The notes beneath the pieces were generated by a model that saw nothing but the letters and a program-made list of their open reading frames with translations, was not told where the DNA came from and did not search any database. This document shows, one piece after another, positions 59,527-64,000 of a stretch of 64,000 bases of DNA. The stretch covers positions 2,046,001 through 2,110,000 of the forward strand of contig OY970329.1 of NCBI GenBank assembly GCA_963717375.1. Reading direction: 5' to 3'. Numbering within the stretch: position 1 is the stretch's first letter; every line of letters begins with the position of its first letter. A program made the translations under genes and the position numbers. This stretch comes from VRUE01 sp963717375 (GTDB lineage: Bacteria; Actinomycetota; Thermoleophilia; Solirubrobacterales; 70-9).

Positions 59527-60867
59527 TTAGCTCAGCGGCGCCAGCGCAATTCGCGTGATCTCCGGCGCCTTCTCCGGTAGCTCCGCCTCGCGTCCATGGG
59601 CGATCTCGTGCTGGATCGCCGCCCAGATGCCGCTGCCGATCGCCTCGAAGATCGCGCTCGGAACGCTCCCCTCGATTCCGCTGGGCAGGCCCTCCGGCGT
59701 CAGGAAGGCGGTGAAGCGATCCATCGCCGTGTCGGCGTAATCGAGCGCCGCCGGTCCCGCCGTCGGCAGCTCGAAGAAGGCGAGGCGCGCGAACAACTCG
59801 TTGGCGGCGATGTGCTCCAGCATCGCCCTGGCACCCGCCCCGATCGCCTCCGGCCCATCGCCCGCCGCCGCGAAGGCCGCCGCGGTCACCTGCAGCAGCT
59901 CGCCACTGAGGATTTCGAAGGCGGCGATAAAGGGCTCGCGCTTGTTGCGGAAGTGTTCGTAGAAGGTCTGGTTGGAGGTTCCCGCCGTGGCGGAGATGGT
60001 CGGGATGCTGAGGGTCTCGTAGCCCTTCTCGACCACCACCCGGGCGGCGGCCCGGACGATCCGTTCGCGCTGGGTCAGCTCGGCCCGGCTGAGGGGTGAG
60101 TCAGGCGGCTCGCTCCAGTCGAGCTTTTCACCGCTGCTTTGTCCTTCGTCACCATCCTCCAGCGGGGCCGGCTCGGGAGCGATCGCGGCTGCTGCGCAGG
60201 CTTGCGCCGTCACCTTGTTATCGGGCTCCTGGTAGCGCAGCGCCCAGTCGACCAACTCCTCAACCAGGCCCGGCAGCTCCTCCTGGCGCCCGGCGCGCAG
60301 GCGCCGGTAGACGACGCCGCGGATCCCGGCGACGATCGCACGCACCGTCATCGGAGGAACCTCGCGCGGCGTGGGGGAGTGCTCGAAGCTCTGGGCGATC
60401 ATCAGCTCGAAGGCCTGCGAGCCTCGCTCGCGGTGCTCCACTCCCGCCGCGCCCAGGGTCAACGACTCGACCGCGGCGAGCCTCGCCGCCGCCGGCTCCT
60501 CGACCGCCAGGTTCATGAAGGCCGCCAGGCCGGCCACCAGTTGCCCGCGGAAGTCCGTGGGCTCGCGGTAGGCCTGCCCGACCCGCTCACCTACCACGGC
60601 GACGATCTCGTCGAAGGTAGCGAGGAAGCAGTCCTGCTTGCTTTCGAAATGCTCGTAGAAGGTTGTTCTTGAAACGCCCGCCAGGGCGACCAGCTCGCGC
60701 AGGGTCGTCCCGGCGAAGCCGTGTCGCGCCACGGCCTCGACCATCGCTCCCTCCAGACGCGCCTTCTGGTGGCGCGCGACCCGGGCGGGCGGCATCCGCC
60801 CGGGCCCGCTGCTCAATCTTGGAAAAAGCGGCACGGTCGGCTGCGGTGCTGAGTCCTTTGACGCCAT
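59527..60867 (-). CDS. Tandem TetR fusion protein (two TetR modules)
   Basis: The 446-residue protein contains two full TetR modules in one chain. The first HTH (about 45-75) reads FAGTTLRELVALAGVSRTTF, then YEHFESK; the second (about 275-300) reads YETLSIPTISATAGTSNQTF, then YEHFRNK. Each is followed by a helical ligand-like domain (ARLAAVESLTLGA and ARLAFFELPTAGP). A charged linker joins them (EDGDEGQSSGEKLDWSEPPD). A single chain could mimic a TetR dimer with asymmetric operators. ATG 60867 is preferred to 60906, whose extension is hydrophobic. The upstream region carries four tandem GTAC...CTTGACA motifs. Confidence 0.85.
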   Translation of the reverse strand: MASKDSAPQPTVPLFPRLSSGPGRMPPARVARHQKARLEGAMVEAVARHGFAGTTLRELVALAGVSRTTFYEHFESKQDCFLATFDEIVAVVGERVGQAYREPTDFRGQLVAGLAAFMNLAVEEPAAARLAAVESLTLGAAGVEHRERGSQAFELMIAQSFEHSPTPREVPPMTVRAIVAGIRGVVYRRLRAGRQEELPGLVEELVDWALRYQEPDNKVTAQACAAAAIAPEPAPLEDGDEGQSSGEKLDWSEPPDSPLSRAELTQRERIVRAAARVVVEKGYETLSIPTISATAGTSNQTFYEHFRNKREPFIAAFEILSGELLQVTAAAFAAAGDGPEAIGAGARAMLEHIAANELFARLAFFELPTAGPAALDYADTAMDRFTAFLTPEGLPSGIEGSVPSAIFEAIGSGIWAAIQHEIAHGREAELPEKAPEITRIALAPLS

Positions 60868-60906
60868 CCCAGCGCCCACGATAGTCAGAGCCAAGCCAAG
60901 AAACAT

Positions 60907-60988
60907 GTACTCAGCTTGACGAACTGATGTACTCGCCTTGCCAGATCAGATACCCACTTTGACAATTTATTGCGTACCAGCCTTGACA
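60907..60988. promoter_or_regulatory. Tandem array of four GTAC...CTTGACA motifs
   Basis: Copies begin at 60907 (GTACTCAGCTTGACG), 60929 (GTACTCGCCTTGCCA), 60950 (ATACCCACTTTGACA) and 60974 (GTACCAGCCTTGACA), all on the plus strand at 21-24 bp spacing, about two helical turns. They separate the double-TetR gene from the large surface-protein gene. A regulator binding one DNA face is the likely use. From 60989 to 61130 I see only a GCCGG-GAAAA-CCGGC-like hairpin and the AAGGAGAG ribosome site. Confidence 0.55.
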
Positions 60989-61130
60989 TGCCTCTTCTGA
61001 TCTGGCATAAGTGCCTTGTCTGCCGGGAAGCAGACATTGGGTTTTGTAAACGACCGGGCCAGGGGCCTGAGCTCTCCAAAGATTTTCGGAGGGCCGGGAA
61101 AACGGCCGGTCAGAGCAAGGAGAGCGATAC

Positions 61131-64000
61131 GTGAAACGCCACGCGAAGGCACCGTCCGCGGGATCGATCGAAGGCGCCGGCAACGACCGGGGCCTCTTCC
61201 GCCGTGCCTTTGCCACCCGTGCTGCCTCCATCAGCGCCAAAGGGAGTGGTGCGCCCGCATCCCGCCGCGCCCGCAGCACCCTCGCCCTCGCGATCACCGC
61301 CTTCGCGCTACTCACAAGTCTGGCCCTCGCCGCCCCGGCCCTCGCTGCCGACCCCACCGCCGAAATGGTCTCGATCACCAACCCGTCCTATACCTCCGCC
61401 ACGGTCAAAGGCAAAGTCAACTTCCCTGAACCGGGCTTTAACTCCTACGCCTTCGAATACGCCACCTCCGAATCCGGACCCTGGACCTCCGGCCCCGTGA
61501 AATTCGTTGGAGTCGGCCCACTCGATGTAGAAGAAGAACATTTCGCCGTGCCCAAAGGCGGCACCAAATACTTCGTCCGTGTGGGCATCTACTTCGGGTC
61601 CATCACGACGCCCGCTCTCTCCTTCACCACCCTCACCGTTGAGCAGCCGTCGATCCCCGGCGCCGTCGAAGCCTCCCCGGTCTTCTCCACCTCGGTTACC
61701 GCGACCGCCAAGGTCAAACGCCCCGCCAACGCGGACCCTGCCTTTGACGTCAATTGCCACTTCGAATACGTCACCGACGACCAGTTCGAAGAAAATGTCA
61801 ACGTCAATTCTCAGCCTGGTTTCACCGGCGCGACCTCGGCCCCCTGCGAGCAGAACCCAGTCAAAAAGGTCGATGTCGACCTTCAAGATGAAAAAGAAGT
61901 CACCGCGCCCCTGACCGGCCTCAGTCCCAGCACCGACTACCACCTCCGCCTCGTCGCCGAAAACGCTGCCCCCGGCGCCGTCACCAAAGATGCGGCCAAC
62001 TTCACCACCCTGCCCACAGTGACCGACAAACCGACCGTCATCGCCACCGAGGACGCCACAGGGGTCACTATCCACGAGGCGACGGTCAAAGGCGAAGTCC
62101 AGCGCCCCGCCGGCGCCGACCCCGCGCTCAACATCGAATGCCGCTTCGAATACGTCACCCAAAGCGAATGGGAAGCCAACTCCAACGCTTTCCCCGACGG
62201 CGCCCCCTCGTCCCCCTGTGCTGAGAACCCGATCACCGCGGCCAGCGCCAACGGCGAAGGCAAGCAGAAAGTCAGTAGCCAGCTCGGCGGCCTCAAACCC
62301 GCAACCGTTTACCACCTCCGCCTTACCGCTGAAAACGGCGGCGGTACCGACAGCAAAGACCCTGCCAACACCTTCACGACCCTCCCGGCCGACCTTCCGA
62401 CCGTCACTATCGACCCCGTCGAAGGTGGTACTTTTACCACCGCCCACGTGTCTGGAACAGTCGAAGTCGATGATCCCGGCTATGAATATGCCAGAGTCAT
62501 TTTCGAGGTATCGACCGATAGTGTCAATTGGAGCGAATTCGAAGTGGGCGGGGTGTGTACTTGCTCACCTCCCGGCACCGATGACGGAATAAGGCAACAC
62601 GACTACACCGGCCTCCAGCCAGTCACCACATATTTCTTCCGCATCGCCACCACGTACTCAGGGAGCTCAGACGCAGAAGCCAATGGCGAAGTCGCCTTCT
62701 CCCCTATCAAAACGATCACCACCGAGCCCCTCTTCGCGCCAACCACCGAAAACCTCGCAGTCACCGACGTCACCGGCACCTCCGCCCACTTCTCCGCCAC
62801 CGTCGACCCCCACGCCCCAGCGGGCCCGCTCTCGGAGCTCGGCAAAAAAGCCTTCGCGACCAAATGGCACTTCGAGTGCACCCCCAAGTGCTTGGACGTC
62901 AACGAAAACGTGATCAGCGGCACCGTCCAGGGCGAAGAAGGAGCCCAGACCGTCGCTGGCGACGCCAAACGCCTCGAACCCAACACCAAATACGAAGTTT
63001 CGCTGATCGTCAGCAGCGAAGGCGGCGGTGAAACCGTAGTCGAAACCTTCAACACCTCCAAAAGCCCCCCCTCGGTCAAACAGGAAACCGGCGCCTCCGA
63101 CGGCACCGGCGGTTACGTCCTCCAGGGTGTCGTCAACCCCCATAACGAAACAGTTACCGACTGTAAATTCGAATGGGGGCCCGACGCCAACCAATTCGCC
63201 TTCAGCGCCCCCTGTTCGCCGCTGCCTAGGGGTCGCGACGAGGTACAAAGGGTGGAAGTGTACAGCAAGGAATCCGGTCAATTCAGGCTGTCCTTCGGTG
63301 GTCAGACCACTGGCGACATGGCTTTCGCTGCGCAGCCCTCCGTGGTGCAAGCCGAACTCGAAGCACTGTCCTCGATCGGCCCCTCCGGGATCTCTCAAGT
63401 CACTCGCACCGTTGTGAGGGGAAACAGTGATTTTCCGATTCAACGCTATGACATTACCTTTTCGGGCCCTCTGGCCGGTACGAACCTGCCCCCGCTCCAA
63501 GGTGAAAGTGGGACTGAACCACTGAACGGAATTGTAGTCGTCTCCACGTTCACCGACGGCGGCACCAACGTCCCGATCACAGTCGAAGCCCATCTCACCG
63601 GCCTCACCCCCGGTGTTATCTATCATTCCCTGCTCGTCGTCACCTACGGCGCCGGCCTCAAAGCAGACAGTGGCGAGTCGCAGGAATTCAAACCCACCCT
63701 CTCCGCCAAGGAAGCTTGCCCCGCAAACGAACAGCTCCGCACCGAAAACAGCTCCCTCGCCCTCCCCGAATGCCGGGCCTATGAGATGGTCACGCCCCCC
63801 GGCAAGGAAGGCTTTAACGCACTCTTCGTAACCTACGACGGCGGCGCTCGTTTCGCCTATGAATCAAGAGCCGGGAACATCGCGAAATCGGGCCAGGCCG
63901 CTGCCGCCAAGCTCAATAAATACGTGGCCGCTCGCACTGAGTCTGGCTGGGAGACGATTCCCAACCTCAACGGCTCATCCGGATCGCTGCGAGACGCCCC
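61131..64000 (+). CDS. Giant secreted surface protein with Fn3-like repeats and CRAYEMVTPP motif (partial)
   Basis: A GTG at 61131 behind AAGGAGAG opens a frame without stop to the end of the window (more than 950 codons). A basic N-terminus and signal segment (TLALAITAFALLTSLALAAP) precede several fibronectin-III-like units of about 100-130 residues, each with HFEYVT, LSPSTDYHLRLVAEN and FTTLP-type strands. Around 63230-63530 a different module (EVQRVEVYSKESGQFRLSFG, then VVQAELEALSSIG) interrupts the last unit. Near the end comes ACPANEQLRTENSSLALPEC with RAYEMVTPPGKEG, a hallmark of Thermoleophilia surface proteins. GAA and AAA codons dominate. It is probably an adhesin-like protein; function unknown. 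Confidence 0.85.
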   Translation, partial: MKRHAKAPSAGSIEGAGNDRGLFRRAFATRAASISAKGSGAPASRRARSTLALAITAFALLTSLALAAPALAADPTAEMVSITNPSYTSATVKGKVNFPEPGFNSYAFEYATSESGPWTSGPVKFVGVGPLDVEEEHFAVPKGGTKYFVRVGIYFGSITTPALSFTTLTVEQPSIPGAVEASPVFSTSVTATAKVKRPANADPAFDVNCHFEYVTDDQFEENVNVNSQPGFTGATSAPCEQNPVKKVDVDLQDEKEVTAPLTGLSPSTDYHLRLVAENAAPGAVTKDAANFTTLPTVTDKPTVIATEDATGVTIHEATVKGEVQRPAGADPALNIECRFEYVTQSEWEANSNAFPDGAPSSPCAENPITAASANGEGKQKVSSQLGGLKPATVYHLRLTAENGGGTDSKDPANTFTTLPADLPTVTIDPVEGGTFTTAHVSGTVEVDDPGYEYARVIFEVSTDSVNWSEFEVGGVCTCSPPGTDDGIRQHDYTGLQPVTTYFFRIATTYSGSSDAEANGEVAFSPIKTITTEPLFAPTTENLAVTDVTGTSAHFSATVDPHAPAGPLSELGKKAFATKWHFECTPKCLDVNENVISGTVQGEEGAQTVAGDAKRLEPNTKYEVSLIVSSEGGGETVVETFNTSKSPPSVKQETGASDGTGGYVLQGVVNPHNETVTDCKFEWGPDANQFAFSAPCSPLPRGRDEVQRVEVYSKESGQFRLSFGGQTTGDMAFAAQPSVVQAELEALSSIGPSGISQVTRTVVRGNSDFPIQRYDITFSGPLAGTNLPPLQGESGTEPLNGIVVVSTFTDGGTNVPITVEAHLTGLTPGVIYHSLLVVTYGAGLKADSGESQEFKPTLSAKEACPANEQLRTENSSLALPECRAYEMVTPPGKEGFNALFVTYDGGARFAYESRAGNIAKSGQAAAAKLNKYVAARTESGWETIPNLNGSSGSLRDA

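Noticed and set aside
60907..60988. CRISPR array suspected from the regularly spaced repeats
   Set aside because: The repeats are 15 bp and degenerate with 6-9 bp gaps; there are no spacers of CRISPR length and no cas genes in the window.
61016..61130. Riboswitch in the leader of the surface-protein gene
   Set aside because: There are hairpins, but I could match no known riboswitch core motif; the tandem operator motifs explain regulation more simply.
61308..62447. 379-codon minus frame, glycine- and valine-rich, opposite the surface-protein gene
   Set aside because: The plus strand has a GTG start with ribosome site, signal peptide and coherent repeats with no stop; the minus frame mirrors its GAA/TTC codons.

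Overview
The window is GC-rich bacterial DNA with dense gene packing, frequent 4-bp ATGA/GTGA overlaps and many GTG or TTG starts. Several secreted-protein families point to the actinobacterial class Thermoleophilia, most likely order Solirubrobacterales: TYANVV-type signal peptides ahead of collagen-like or A/T/D-rich tails, SCPS-LCVAV propeller repeats, and a giant surface protein with the CRAYEMVTPP motif. This placement is inferred from protein style; no rRNA gene is present.

Layout. 0-6.8 kb: a small membrane protein, a glycerophosphodiester phosphodiesterase, a DUF559/AbiEi-like gene bracketed by two copies of one hairpin, a DUF6159-type protein with an AarF/UbiB kinase, then L25/Ctc, Pth (apparent CTG start) and an enoyl-CoA hydratase. 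6.8-11 kb (minus): GMC oxidoreductase, polysaccharide deacetylase, small membrane protein, fumarylacetoacetate hydrolase. 11-20 kb (plus): mfd, a SurA/PrsA-like foldase, enolase, an FtsB/DivIC-like protein and a large polytopic membrane protein. 20-30 kb: class I aldolase, secreted nuclease, a rhomboid-like protein without catalytic residues, a UPF0173 hydrolase, an R2lox-like oxidase, an ECF sigma factor fused to a zinc-binding anti-sigma-like and membrane segment, tRNA-Leu(UAA), a TPP enzyme and Ppx/GppA.

30.1-33.5 kb is a decayed integrative island in the initiator tRNA-fMet gene. The 48-bp tRNA 3' half is perfectly duplicated at the far end, and a third, degenerate att-like copy lies inside. 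It holds an intact bile-salt-hydrolase-like gene, a TRIC-type channel gene, and remnants of YjbR, histidine kinase, an SDR and a tyrosine integrase.

33.8-45.1 kb: collagen-like and alanine-rich secreted proteins, an ArsR/SRPBCC/DHFR-like/cupin operon with a palindromic operator over the first start codon, a TetR/membrane-protein pair, and a cell-surface block. That block is ECF sigma, CU044_5270-like membrane protein and propeller protein as one overlapping unit, then an ice-binding-like protein and an L,D-transpeptidase behind a textbook ECF promoter (GGAAC-N17-CGTC). 45-64 kb: reductases, an RTX-like protein, a Mug-type glycosylase, a Drr-type ABC exporter with a divergent TetR and a repeated operator, a second propeller protein, P450, a PLP enzyme, AraC, VOC, a short UvrA paralog, a TetR gene, a double-TetR fusion, and a surface protein running off the window end. 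Five copies of a 15-bp GTAC...CTTGACA motif occur upstream of these last three genes.
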